NCBI RefSeq assembly: GCF_002005165.1
Contig: NZ_CP019699.1
Span: forward strand, 3,100,001 to 3,164,000
Source: Novibacillus thermophilus
GTDB taxonomy: Bacteria > Bacillota > Bacilli > Thermoactinomycetales > Novibacillaceae
DNA: 64,000 nt
Direction of reading: 5' to 3'
Under the pieces are notes generated by a model that did not search any database, was not told the DNA's origin, and was given only the letters and a program-made list of their open reading frames with translations. This document shows positions 1-8,384 of this stretch, piece after piece. The first letter of the stretch is position 1; each line of letters starts with the position of its first letter. Both the position numbers and the translations under genes were made by a program.

Positions 1-428
1 TTTTGGGGTTCGGCTTCGACACCGATACCGCCCATTAATCGATCAATCATGCCAAAAGCGATCTTTGGGTTGACCTCCATCACCATGCGCCCCTCAAGGG
101 GAGGAGCTGAAAAAACATTCAAAATCGTCGTCGTCGGGATGGAACGGATAAACTCTTCGTACGGCAACTGCTCAACTGCCGCCACTTCAATTTTGACAAA
201 CGTCCGCAACTGCGCCGACAAATAAGTCGTCAACATCCGCGAATAGTTGTCGTGGATGCGGCTTAACCCGCGCAACTGATCTTTCGAAAAGCGGAGAGCC
301 CGCTTAAAATCGTAAAGTTTAACCTTTTTTTTGTCTTCTTCTTCTTTCAGTTCGTTTGCACTCATTTCGCCGGACGTAATGGCGGCGAGCAGCGAATCAA
401 TCTCAGATTGCGTTAGAATGTCCGCCAA
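1..428 (-). CDS. fliM: flagellar motor switch protein FliM (partial)
   Basis: N-terminal ~142 residues of FliM; the rest lies beyond the left edge. FliM joins FliG and FliN/FliY in the C-ring and binds CheY-P. The translation opens with the CheY-binding peptide pattern (ILTQSEIDSLL), then a charged linker and the start of the CheC-like middle domain (YDFKRALRFSKDQLRGL), with the GGIG motif near the edge. I chose the TTG at 428 because it puts the CheY-binding peptide at residue 4, as in homologues, and a GGGGTG Shine-Dalgarno lies just upstream. It follows fliL by about 30 bp in the fla/che operon. Confidence 0.93.
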   Translation of the reverse strand, partial: MADILTQSEIDSLLAAITSGEMSANELKEEEDKKKVKLYDFKRALRFSKDQLRGLSRIHDNYSRMLTTYLSAQLRTFVKIEVAAVEQLPYEEFIRSIPTTTILNVFSAPPLEGRMVMEVNPKIAFGMIDRLMGGIGVEAEPQ

Positions 429-457
429 TTCGTATCACACCCCATCATCCCCTGATG

Positions 458-910
458 CTACTGCGTGACCCGTTCCGTCACGTAAATATGCTCAATTTTC
501 CCGCCTGCCAGATAGGCATTGGCTCGCTCCTGTAAGTCGGCCTTCAGCCGGTTTAGTCCTTTTTCTCCGGCGACGTCCTCTTCAGAGCGATTTTGGAGCA
601 GGGCAATGAGGGCGTCTTTCACTTGGAACATGCGCTGGTCGAGCTCTGTTTTCGTCTCCGGGCGGTCGACTTCAAAGACGACCGCTAATTTAATGTACGT
701 GTCATCGGATAAATTGGTCGTGACTTCCAGCGGCTCCGACGTCACCTCCATTAACTGCTCCACTTCCTTTTTAGCCGCTTGTGCTTCTTTCGGCATGGCG
801 TAAAACTGTAAGACGAGAAACACAGTAACACCGACAAGGGCGATGATGAGCAGCAAAATTAACGTAAAAGGCAACAAACGAATGTGCACACTGTCAACCT
901 CCATTCGCAT
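458..910 (-). CDS. fliL: flagellar basal body-associated protein FliL
   Basis: 150-residue single-pass membrane protein, typical FliL length. A short N-terminus precedes one hydrophobic helix at about residues 12-36, followed by an extracytoplasmic domain containing the family pattern of a beta strand (YIKLAVVFEV) and a helix ending in a short strand (IEHIYVTERV). FliL surrounds the stator and supports torque. The start overlaps the end of swrD by 17 bp, suggesting translational coupling. A slightly later Met (residue 3) is equally possible. Confidence 0.9.
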   Translation of the reverse strand: MRMEVDSVHIRLLPFTLILLLIIALVGVTVFLVLQFYAMPKEAQAAKKEVEQLMEVTSEPLEVTTNLSDDTYIKLAVVFEVDRPETKTELDQRMFQVKDALIALLQNRSEEDVAGEKGLNRLKADLQERANAYLAGGKIEHIYVTERVTQ

Positions 911-1115
911 TCGACTGCAGGACGGAATGGACGCCCGACTTGGCCAAAAACTGTGTCGCGCGCTTGACGACTTCTTCCACGTCTTCCTGCACGATGTACT
1001 TCTTGTGTGTCGTGGTCGTAATCACGGTGTCGGGAGTCGCTTCCACTGTTTCAATGAGCAAAGCGTTCAGGACAAACGGCTGTCCGTTCAATCGGGTGAG
1101 GGAGATCATGGCCAT
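894..1115 (-). CDS. swrD: FlbD/SwrD family flagellar protein
   Basis: 73-residue FlbD-family protein (B. subtilis YlzI/SwrD), always found between flgE and fliL in Bacillales fla/che operons, as here. The family signature MISLTRLNG followed by ALLIETVEATPDTVIT is plain. In B. subtilis SwrD raises flagellar torque; the mechanism is not settled. Starts 6 bp after flgE ends and overlaps fliL. Confidence 0.92.
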   Translation of the reverse strand: MAMISLTRLNGQPFVLNALLIETVEATPDTVITTTTHKKYIVQEDVEEVVKRATQFLAKSGVHSVLQSNANGG

Positions 1116-1121
1116 CCCCGA

Positions 1122-1946
1122 TTAACGTTTCAAGTTGACGAGTTCCTGCAACACTTCGTCAGACGTGGTGATGATGCGGGAGTTGGCCTGAAACGCCCGC
1201 TGGGCTACGATCATTTCCGTAAACTCTGCCGCCAAGTCGACGTTGGACATCTCTAAAACACCTGTGATTAACTGTCCGGTCCCGTCTTCGCCAGGCGTGC
1301 TCAAGTTTTCTAAGATGCTGTCACTATCCGTAATGTCGGAATCGGCATTCGGCGTCGGTGAGTACAACGAATTCCCCACTTTTTGTAACCCGGCCGGATT
1401 ATCTAACTTAACTAGTGCAATTTGAGGGTTAAGTGTCGCCCCATTTGCAAGAGTAACGGTAATGGTGCCGTCCCTGCCTATTTCAAAACTTTCAATATCA
1501 ATGTCAGGATCGCCCAGTTGAATCGTATTTCCATTAGTTCCAACAACGCGAAGTCCACCGGACGTCACTAAATTGCGGTTTGCGTCAATGTAAAAGTTCC
1601 CCGCCCGAGTTAAATAATTTTGATTTCCATCTGTTACGACAAAAAACCCTTCCCCTTCGATGGCGAGGTCCGTCGGGACGTTGGTCGTCATCCAGCTCCC
1701 CGGCGTGTGCAACACATCAATACTTCCAATCGTTGTTCCCAAGCCGATTTGCCTCGGGTTCGTTCCTCCTCTGTCGTCTGCCGGTCCTGTCGCACCTGCA
1801 ACGGTCTGACTGAGAACGTCTTGAAACATGACTCGGCTCCCTTTAAACCCGACGGTGTTGACGTTGGCGATGTTGTCACCGATGACGTCCAGTTTCGTCT
1901 GAAAGCTTCGAAGTCCCGAGACACCTGAGTACAGTGAACGCAACAT
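1122..1946 (-). CDS. flgE: flagellar hook protein FlgE (FlgE/FlgG family)
   Basis: 274-residue rod/hook protein. The N-terminal motif (LRSLYSGVSGLRSFQTKLDV, then GDNIANVNTVGFK) and C-terminal motif (NVDLAAEFTEMIVAQRAFQANSR) are the paired heptad regions of axial flagellar proteins. I start at the ATG at 1946, which has GGGAGGAG 7 bp upstream; an upstream ATG at 1967 would add 7 residues without homology. The position after flgD and before swrD matches the B. subtilis hook gene, although by sequence the protein is FlgG-like and short. It is exported by the type III apparatus and has no signal peptide. Confidence 0.9.
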   Translation of the reverse strand: MLRSLYSGVSGLRSFQTKLDVIGDNIANVNTVGFKGSRVMFQDVLSQTVAGATGPADDRGGTNPRQIGLGTTIGSIDVLHTPGSWMTTNVPTDLAIEGEGFFVVTDGNQNYLTRAGNFYIDANRNLVTSGGLRVVGTNGNTIQLGDPDIDIESFEIGRDGTITVTLANGATLNPQIALVKLDNPAGLQKVGNSLYSPTPNADSDITDSDSILENLSTPGEDGTGQLITGVLEMSNVDLAAEFTEMIVAQRAFQANSRIITTSDEVLQELVNLKR

Positions 1947-2017
1947 AGTCTTTCTCCTCCCAAACAAAGTTCTTATAATATGGATTCATTTCAATAATTC
2001 CAGTCATTGTTGTTCAC

Positions 2018-2446
2018 TCAAATTGATCTCTCTGTCACTTCTTTGATCCCGACGATATCCCCTAAGAGCACTCTTTTTCCATCAACTTCTGCATATGTAA
2101 AACCTTCTCTATACACGATGGCGTCGACGATCCCGGACTTCTCTTCACTGCCGTCGACCCACGTGACGTGTTTCCCGATGAGGTGGGCGTTTAACACTGG
2201 CGACTCCCGCAACAACAGCATTTGCGTGTTTAAATTGTACATTTGCTCCAGTGAACTGAACTGCGCCATTTGCGAGATAAACTCTCGGTCCTCCATCGGG
2301 TTCGTCGGGTCCTGGTTAGCCAGCTGGGTGACGAGCAGGCGCAGAAAGTCGTCTTTGTCCAGCGTCGCTTTGTGTTCCCGTTGGTAGTCGTCACGTTTCC
2401 ATCCACTGTATGTACGGTACGCACTGTTCACCGCTTCCGACGGCAT
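2018..2446 (-). CDS. flgD: flagellar hook capping protein FlgD
   Basis: 142 residues with the FlgD N-terminal signature: LDKDDFLRLLVTQLANQDP, then MEDREFISQMAQFSSLEQM. This cap scaffolds assembly of FlgE subunits at the hook tip and is then discarded. The protein is short: it has the conserved N-terminal domain plus a small beta-rich tail (residues 90-140), and lacks the large Tudor/FnIII region of enteric FlgD, as is usual in Bacillales. A strong GAGGAGGAAGGG site precedes the ATG. Confidence 0.92.
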   Translation of the reverse strand: MPSEAVNSAYRTYSGWKRDDYQREHKATLDKDDFLRLLVTQLANQDPTNPMEDREFISQMAQFSSLEQMYNLNTQMLLLRESPVLNAHLIGKHVTWVDGSEEKSGIVDAIVYREGFTYAEVDGKRVLLGDIVGIKEVTERSI

Positions 2447-2487
2447 TTTCCCTTCCTCCTCTCATCAATCCTTTCCATCCGCGATCG

Positions 2488-3933
2488 TTATACTGTATAG
2501 TTCACTGACGAGTGTGGATAGCGCCACGATGCCACCTCAGCCGTTTCCATGTCGGAGTACGTGTCCAACACATTCACTCTGTGACCCCCTTCTGGTTGGG
2601 GCGTATGGCCCCCTTCCCCTCCGTGGGAATCTTGGGGGTGATGAAAACGCCGGGACGCGAGTCCCTGTTGCCCGACGGACACTTCCAGCTTGTCCACCTG
2701 CATCCCTTGTTGTTGCAAAGCTTGCCGCAGGTGCTCCAACTGACCCTCCAGCAATTCTTTCGCAACCCACGTATCGACGACGAGATGGGCCGTTAACACT
2801 CCGTTGTGACTCGTCATACGCACATCGACCTGTCCCAGACTCTCCGGGTAAAGGGACAGTCGGACTGCGGAGGTGCCGTTCGGGTTTACGTGCAGATGGC
2901 GGACGATCGTCTGCTGCAGCGCCTCTGAAAACTGTTGCAGCTGAACGAACGGTTTCGTTGCCGCGTTCGTGTTGGCGACGTGAGATTGGGACGCTATCAC
3001 ACTTTGGGAGGCCAACTGCATTTGCCACCCGCTTTCAGCTCGCTGCCCTTGCACCTCCACTAACTCTCCGCCCCCTTTGCCAGTTGTTACAAGGCCTCCG
3101 CCGTCGACAACAGTTCCTGGCAAACGGGAGAGGCGTGAAACTGTCGCCGGAGAAAACGTCGCTCTGCCATTCGCAACAGCTACTGCCAAACGGTCAAGTG
3201 ACGAGTGGTGTGCGTTCAACGCCGGTTTGTCGCCAGCTCCCAATTCCAGGTAACCCGACGGGACCTTTGTAGACGCACGTGTCGTCTCCGGCGACGCTCC
3301 CACAAGGAGATGCACTTTTGGCGTTTCGCCCCGACTTTCCGGTCCCCCTTGGACACGTACATGGACGTCGTGTGGAACGCTCCCCTCTTTCAAAACGGAG
3401 GGAGTGCGCTGTCCAGAACTGTCGGGATGAAGTTCTCTGAGGAGCAGCCAAACGCCCTTTGCCACCTGTAGGCGTTCTGTTTCAGCAAGTTGGCCAAAGA
3501 GTGCGACAAAATCTGACATGATGCGCTGTAACTCGTGTGTTCGTGCTGACACGTCGCGGACGTCGGGCGACCCATCACGCATTTCCCCCTGTTCGAGCCA
3601 TTGTGTCAGCTCTTCTGACAACTGTGAGAGGCCTGGGTGCTCCTGTTTCGAAGAAATGTCCTCTAAACCGTCTATTAATTGAGCGACCACCTTCTCCCAC
3701 AGCCCATTTGAACCCTCTCGTGGGTCTCCGATCCTGGCGATCGCGTCTCGTATGGACCGCGTCATTGGATCTGACGACCCGTGATGCGGCAACAACTGAA
3801 GGAAAGCGTGAAAAGTGTGCCAAAACGTCGGATGTAATTTTTCATCCTCCACACTCAGTTCCGAACCCACGAGCGACCTGTCGGTCGTTCCCTGGCGCTC
3901 CGTTTGCACCGTTGGCCACACGGCGATGTTCAA
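2488..3933 (-). CDS. fliK: flagellar hook-length control protein FliK
   Basis: 481 residues. The N-terminal two thirds is low-complexity and poorly conserved, as expected for the ruler. The C-terminal Flg_hook domain (about residues 340-430) is recognisable from RLSLYPESLGQVDVRM, then LEHLRQALQQQGMQVDKLEVSV. FliK measures the hook and triggers the FlhB specificity switch. It lies between ylxF and flgD in the usual order. Start uncertain: the ATG at 3933 has a GGGGGTGA site about 13 bp away. Confidence 0.88.
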   Translation of the reverse strand: MNIAVWPTVQTERQGTTDRSLVGSELSVEDEKLHPTFWHTFHAFLQLLPHHGSSDPMTRSIRDAIARIGDPREGSNGLWEKVVAQLIDGLEDISSKQEHPGLSQLSEELTQWLEQGEMRDGSPDVRDVSARTHELQRIMSDFVALFGQLAETERLQVAKGVWLLLRELHPDSSGQRTPSVLKEGSVPHDVHVRVQGGPESRGETPKVHLLVGASPETTRASTKVPSGYLELGAGDKPALNAHHSSLDRLAVAVANGRATFSPATVSRLSRLPGTVVDGGGLVTTGKGGGELVEVQGQRAESGWQMQLASQSVIASQSHVANTNAATKPFVQLQQFSEALQQTIVRHLHVNPNGTSAVRLSLYPESLGQVDVRMTSHNGVLTAHLVVDTWVAKELLEGQLEHLRQALQQQGMQVDKLEVSVGQQGLASRRFHHPQDSHGGEGGHTPQPEGGHRVNVLDTYSDMETAEVASWRYPHSSVNYTV

Positions 3934-3957
3934 AGCTTTTTCACCCCCTTTGCGGAA

Positions 3958-4788
3958 TTAACTGTCACCTACGAGCTGCTGCGAGAATCGGCTGGCTGTC
4001 TGTGCTTCCATACTGGATAGTATGGCCGCCCTCGTACCGGCCTCTAACTCACGCAATATGCGCAAAGCGGTCCCCTGATTCATCTCACTCAAAATGGCAG
4101 CGGCGTCGGACGGCTGCATATTCGCGAACATGAGTGCCCATTCCGCCGGATCTTCTTGCCACTCCCTCATCAGGTCTTCATACGGTGCTATCACTTCATT
4201 CGCCGCTTGGAGCAAGGGCATGTTGTTGGAGCTCTGTTCCAAGTCTTTCAGTAAAACGGTGTAAACAGCTGCTTGTTCCGGCGGCAGTTTTCCTAACAGT
4301 TGGCTCTGGGCAGTTGAATGCATGAGATGTAGGGTTAAGAGGGCTTCAGCCGGCGGCATCTCGGAAAGAATCAGCGCCGATTTGCTCGCAAACATGCCTT
4401 CCAGTTTTTTGGCAATCTGCTTGTAGCTTTTAACCGTCATTTCTTCCGCCTCTGACGCTTCCCTTTCAGCCCGTTCTCTGTTCTCCTCCATCAATTCTTC
4501 CGTCTTTTTCTTTTCTGCCTCAATTTCTTGCGTCAACTGCTCAATCGTTTCGTTCTTTTCATTCAACTCCTCAGTCAGTTGCTCGATTTTTCGCTGTGCG
4601 AGTTCCGCCGACCGATCCTTCTCGGAGAAAAACGTCCCGACGAGGGGAAGACGCTGTCCGACTTTCGCCACTTCTTGAGCCACATCCACACCGAGAAACA
4701 TTAACAGAGCAACCGTGACGACAATCGTAAACAAAAACGGCACAATTCCTAACATGAAAAATCTGGCTAATGCACGGCTCAGTTTCAC
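3958..4788 (-). CDS. YlxF/MotE-like flagellar protein with MgtE-N fold
   Basis: 276 residues: one membrane helix (about 13-33), a long Glu/Lys coiled coil (about 58-125), then an MgtE intracellular-N-type helical domain (about 140-270) with repeats such as ALILSEMPPAEA and AAAILSEMNQGTA. It corresponds to B. subtilis YlxF and to MotE-family chaperones that stabilise MotC stators in other bacteria; a stator or export role here is inference. The GTG start overlaps the fliJ stop by 4 bp (GTGA), showing translational coupling. Confidence 0.82.
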   Translation of the reverse strand: MKLSRALARFFMLGIVPFLFTIVVTVALLMFLGVDVAQEVAKVGQRLPLVGTFFSEKDRSAELAQRKIEQLTEELNEKNETIEQLTQEIEAEKKKTEELMEENRERAEREASEAEEMTVKSYKQIAKKLEGMFASKSALILSEMPPAEALLTLHLMHSTAQSQLLGKLPPEQAAVYTVLLKDLEQSSNNMPLLQAANEVIAPYEDLMREWQEDPAEWALMFANMQPSDAAAILSEMNQGTALRILRELEAGTRAAILSSMEAQTASRFSQQLVGDS

Positions 4789-5240
4789 GGCACGCCTCCT
4801 CCTGCAGTTCGCCCGTAGTGTTGCACAGCCACTTCATCAGTGAGCAACTGTTCCTTTCGTTTTTCTTCTTGACGGTATCGGGTGAAATCCGCTTCCCGCA
4901 ATTTGTTCAGTATTTCTTCAGAGATACGCCATTCTTTTAACTGCTTTTGCTCGATTTGGGCTTGTCTTCGCAGTTGGTCCCGCTCCACTTCGTACTGCCT
5001 CGCAGCCTCCCGCGTCAACGCGATGTACTGGTCGGCGTCTTGCAACTTCTGTGCCGTCACCGTTCTGTCCGCGGCAGGTTGGTTAGACCCGGCTGCCTGC
5101 TGCACTTTCTCTGCAAACTCTGCCAGCTTTGTTTCAACTTCCTCTAGTTTTTTCAATGTTTCTGTGTATTTCCACTGCGCTTGCTGTCGCTTTTGTTCTC
5201 TCAAATGACGAATACTTTCCCATTTGAAGTGAAAGGCCAT
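4785..5240 (-). CDS. fliJ: flagellar export protein FliJ
   Basis: 151 residues, almost entirely coiled coil (FHFKWESIRHLREQKRQQAQ, then LEEVETKLAEFAEKVQQA). FliJ is the central stalk of the FliI ATPase ring and helps recycle export chaperones. The ATG follows the fliI stop with no gap (TAAATG), and its AAGGAG site lies inside the fliI 3' end, so the two are translationally coupled. Confidence 0.9.
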   Translation of the reverse strand: MAFHFKWESIRHLREQKRQQAQWKYTETLKKLEEVETKLAEFAEKVQQAAGSNQPAADRTVTAQKLQDADQYIALTREAARQYEVERDQLRRQAQIEQKQLKEWRISEEILNKLREADFTRYRQEEKRKEQLLTDEVAVQHYGRTAGGGVP

Positions 5241-6572
5241 TTAAGACAACTCCTTAAACTGTTCCGTCAACTGCTGAACCGCTTCGCTCAAGCTGCTCCG
5301 TTCAAACGTGTCCTGACGGGTAAAAGCGTGAATGTTGTCAATGTACTTGAGAGCTGTATCAATGGACGGGTTGGAACCCGGTTTGTACGCACCGATATTG
5401 ATGAGATCTTCCGCTTCCCGGTAAGTGGACAACATTCGTTTGACATTCAACGCCGCCTGTCGCTGCTCGGAGGACGCGACTTGGTCCATGACCCGGCTCA
5501 CACTGTGCAAAACGTCAATGGCTGGATAGTGTCCTTTTTGTGCCAGGTTTCGCTCAAGCACAATGTGACCGTCTAATATGCCGCGTACCGCATCGGCCAC
5601 AGGTTCGTTCATATCGTCAGCGTCGACCAACACAGTGTAAAACGCCGTGATCGAACCGGTCCTCCCCTGACCGGATCGCTCCAACAGTTTTGGGAGGTTG
5701 GCAAAGACGGACGGCGTGTAGCCGCGTGTAGTAGGCGGCTCGCCAATCGCAAGCCCCACTTCCCGTTCAGCCAAGGCGTACCGAGTCACCGAATCCATCA
5801 AGAGCATCACATCTAAGCCAAGGTCGCGAAAGTATTCGGCAATGGAGGTCGCGATGATCGCACCTTTAATCCGGATGAGGGCGGGCTGATCGGACGTCGC
5901 GACGACGACGACTGAACGTGCCATTCCGTCAGAACCGAGGTCGCGTTCCAAAAACTCCATCACTTCCCGCCCCCTTTCTCCGATGAGGGCAATGACATTA
6001 ATGTCGGCTGACGTGTTGCGGGCAATCATGCCGAGCAGCGTGCTCTTCCCGACGCCGGATCCGGCAAAAATCCCGACGCGCTGACCTTTCCCGACCGTCA
6101 ACAATCCGTCAATGGCTCGCACTCCCGTACTCAACGGTTCGCGAATGCGCGGTCGCAAGAGGGGATTGATGGGCGGATTCGACGTCGAATACTTGTGCAG
6201 TCCAGCAGGGAGCGGCAATCCGTCCATCGGCTTTCCGAGGCCGTCCAAGACGCGGCCGCGCAACGCGTCCCCTACGTGAATCGTCAACGGCTCACCAGTG
6301 TTCACCACATCGCACCCCGGCCCGATGGCTCCGAGATCGCCCAAAGGCATGAGCAGAACGCGGTAGTCGCGAAATCCGACCACTTCAGCGAGCAACGGTT
6401 CGGCTCCGAAATGGGGGTAAAGTTCGCACACATCGCCGATTTTACAATCGGGGCCTTGCGATTCAACCGTGAGGCCGATCACTTGTGTCACCCGTCCGTT
6501 AACGCGCAGCGGATTCAACTGCTTCAATTTTTGCCGATATTTTGAGATTTGCAGCGTCTCGCGACTCTCCAT
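5241..6572 (-). CDS. fliI: flagellar type III export ATPase FliI
   Basis: 443 residues, F1-ATPase beta-like. It carries Walker A GSGVGKST at residues 171-178, the family signature GERGREVMEFLE, Walker B DVMLLMDS and the signature PPTTRGYTPSVFANLPKLLERSG. FliI powers unfolding and entry of export substrates. The frame overlaps fliH by 74 bp; the ATG at 6572 has AGGAAG immediately before it, so initiation may depend on coupling to fliH translation. No conserved residue is missing. Confidence 0.96.
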   Translation of the reverse strand: MESRETLQISKYRQKLKQLNPLRVNGRVTQVIGLTVESQGPDCKIGDVCELYPHFGAEPLLAEVVGFRDYRVLLMPLGDLGAIGPGCDVVNTGEPLTIHVGDALRGRVLDGLGKPMDGLPLPAGLHKYSTSNPPINPLLRPRIREPLSTGVRAIDGLLTVGKGQRVGIFAGSGVGKSTLLGMIARNTSADINVIALIGERGREVMEFLERDLGSDGMARSVVVVATSDQPALIRIKGAIIATSIAEYFRDLGLDVMLLMDSVTRYALAEREVGLAIGEPPTTRGYTPSVFANLPKLLERSGQGRTGSITAFYTVLVDADDMNEPVADAVRGILDGHIVLERNLAQKGHYPAIDVLHSVSRVMDQVASSEQRQAALNVKRMLSTYREAEDLINIGAYKPGSNPSIDTALKYIDNIHAFTRQDTFERSSLSEAVQQLTEQFKELS

Positions 6573-7368
6573 CTTCCTTCGCCACTTCCATCAATGTCTT
6601 TCTGATTTGGTTTAGTTGAACGTCAACCCGTGCATCAACGCTCCCCTGTTGTGAGCGGATGATGCATCCGTCACTCTCAATCATCCGGTCAGGGACGATT
6701 TTGAGTTCTTGATTGCCGTTCACATACCGTTTCAATTCCTCCCGGGCCCCTTGGACAAGGGGAAAGCGCTCCGGTTTGACGAACACGGTAATCGACCCTG
6801 TCGCGTTGCAGTGATCCAAAGCCCGTTGGACCATGTCCACGATGACGGTTTCGTCCAACTCCACCTGCCGAGCGATCACTTTTTCGGCAATGTCCACGCT
6901 CAGTTGAACGAGAAACGGCTCTGCTTCACGGATCACTTGTTGTTTGGCTATGTACGAAGAGTTAACAATGTCCCGCGCCTTGTCCAACTCTTCCTCGAGC
7001 TGCCGCTTCGCCTCTGCCAACCCCTTCTCGTAGCCCTCGGTGTACCCTTCGTCGTACGCTGTTTTGCGAATGTCCTCTTTGATGTGGCGATCTTGGCTAC
7101 GTTGTTCGCTCCACCACTTTTCGATTTCAGCCTTCGCCTCTCTTTTCAGACGTTCCGCTTCACGAGCGGCGTCGCGCAAGACTTCCTCAGCGTGTCGCTT
7201 CGCTTCTTCCGCCAGCCGGTCAACGTCTTCTTCCGCTGTCAGTGTCGGTTCATCTTGTGGGTCCTGACCCTCCTCCACACGCAAGGTGTGTTCACGCAGC
7301 TGAATGCGAAACGCTCCATCGCGTTCGCGGTATTTGGTATGTTTTAAGACGTTAGACAACGAGATCAT
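6499..7368 (-). CDS. fliH: flagellar assembly protein FliH
   Basis: About 289 residues. FliH is the peripheral stalk of the FliI ATPase. The N-terminal half is a long charged Glu/Lys/Arg helix (about 40-150); the C-terminal part has the FliH/V-ATPase E domain (VQLSVDIAEKVIARQVEL, then VFVKPERFPLV). The start is unclear: the frame is open to 7395, but the ATG at 7368 within GGTGGGGATG gives the usual N-terminus (ISLSNVLKH). It overlaps the 3' end of fliG. Confidence 0.88.
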   Translation of the reverse strand: MISLSNVLKHTKYRERDGAFRIQLREHTLRVEEGQDPQDEPTLTAEEDVDRLAEEAKRHAEEVLRDAAREAERLKREAKAEIEKWWSEQRSQDRHIKEDIRKTAYDEGYTEGYEKGLAEAKRQLEEELDKARDIVNSSYIAKQQVIREAEPFLVQLSVDIAEKVIARQVELDETVIVDMVQRALDHCNATGSITVFVKPERFPLVQGAREELKRYVNGNQELKIVPDRMIESDGCIIRSQQGSVDARVDVQLNQIRKTLMEVAKEDGESRDAANLKISAKIEAVESAAR

Positions 7369-8359
7369 CCCCACCGCGAACGATAATGACTTCACCGAGC
7401 TCTTCCAGCCTTCGGATCGTGCTCACAATCCGCGTTTGCGCTTCTTCGACATCCCGCAGTCGCACGGGACCCATGTACTCCATATCTTCTTGAAACGTTT
7501 CAGCCATTCGCTTCGACATGTTTTTAAAAATGACATCTTTGACTTCCTCGCTGGCAACTTTTAACGCCAATTGCAAGTCGTTGTGGTCGACTTCCCGGAT
7601 GACTCGTTGAATTGAACGGTTGTCCAAATTGACGATATCTTCAAATACGAACATGCGTTTTTTGACCTCTTCTGCCAGCTCTGGGTCCTCAATTTCCAAA
7701 CTTTCCAAAATCGTCTTTTCCGTGCTGCGATCCACGCCGTTCAAAATATTGACGACCGTCTCAACGCCGCCCGCCTCGGTGTAATCATGGCTGAAGGTCG
7801 TCGACAACTTCTGTTCCAGAACGTGTTCGACTTGTTTGAGCACTTCCGGGGAGGTGCTCTCCATCAAGGCGATGCGGCGCGCGATGTTGGCCTGCATCTC
7901 ATCCGGAAGCTCCGACAGGATGACAGCGGCCTGCTCGGGCTGCAAGTAACTGAGCACGAGTGCAATCGTTTGCGGGTGCTCGTTCTGAATGAAATTCATA
8001 ATTTGGGACGGGTCTGACTTCCGTGCTAGGTCGAACGGACGGACCTGGAGCGTGGACGTCAGGCGATTAATAATTTCTATCGCCTTTTCTTCACCGTACG
8101 CTTTTTCCAGCACATCCTTCGCGTAGTGAATGCCGCCCTTAGAAATGTACTCCTGGGCAATGCATATTTCGTGAAATTCCCGCAACACATTCTGCTTCTC
8201 TTCGTTGCTCACTTTCTGAACATTGGCAATTTCCAGTGAAAGTTGTTCCACTTCTTCTTCACTTAAGTGCTTATAGATTTCAGCTGCGATGTCCGTCCCT
8301 AACGCGATGAGCAAAATCGCTGACTTTTGCCGGCCGGACAACGTCGAAGGGAGGGCCAC
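7352..8359 (-). CDS. fliG: flagellar motor switch protein FliG
   Basis: 335 residues, full length. FliG couples stator to rotor. Three armadillo-like domains are evident: FliG-N (LSGRQKSAILLIALG), FliG-M with the EHPQTIALVLSYL motif, and FliG-C with the charged torque helix region (MFVFEDIVNLDNRSIQRVIR). The GTG start at 8359 is supported by a GGAGGATAGGT site. It sits between fliF and fliH with short spacing. Confidence 0.96.
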   Translation of the reverse strand: MALPSTLSGRQKSAILLIALGTDIAAEIYKHLSEEEVEQLSLEIANVQKVSNEEKQNVLREFHEICIAQEYISKGGIHYAKDVLEKAYGEEKAIEIINRLTSTLQVRPFDLARKSDPSQIMNFIQNEHPQTIALVLSYLQPEQAAVILSELPDEMQANIARRIALMESTSPEVLKQVEHVLEQKLSTTFSHDYTEAGGVETVVNILNGVDRSTEKTILESLEIEDPELAEEVKKRMFVFEDIVNLDNRSIQRVIREVDHNDLQLALKVASEEVKDVIFKNMSKRMAETFQEDMEYMGPVRLRDVEEAQTRIVSTIRRLEELGEVIIVRGGDDLVV

Positions 8360-8384
8360 TACCTATCCTCCTCTCTTTATTCCT

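Noticed and set aside
2514-3272. 252-codon plus-strand frame antisense to fliK
   Set aside because: Shadow of fliK; no ribosome site, Pro/Arg-rich composition without family features.
6709-7347. 212-codon plus-strand frame inside fliH
   Set aside because: Antisense shadow created by the Glu/Lys-rich coding of fliH.
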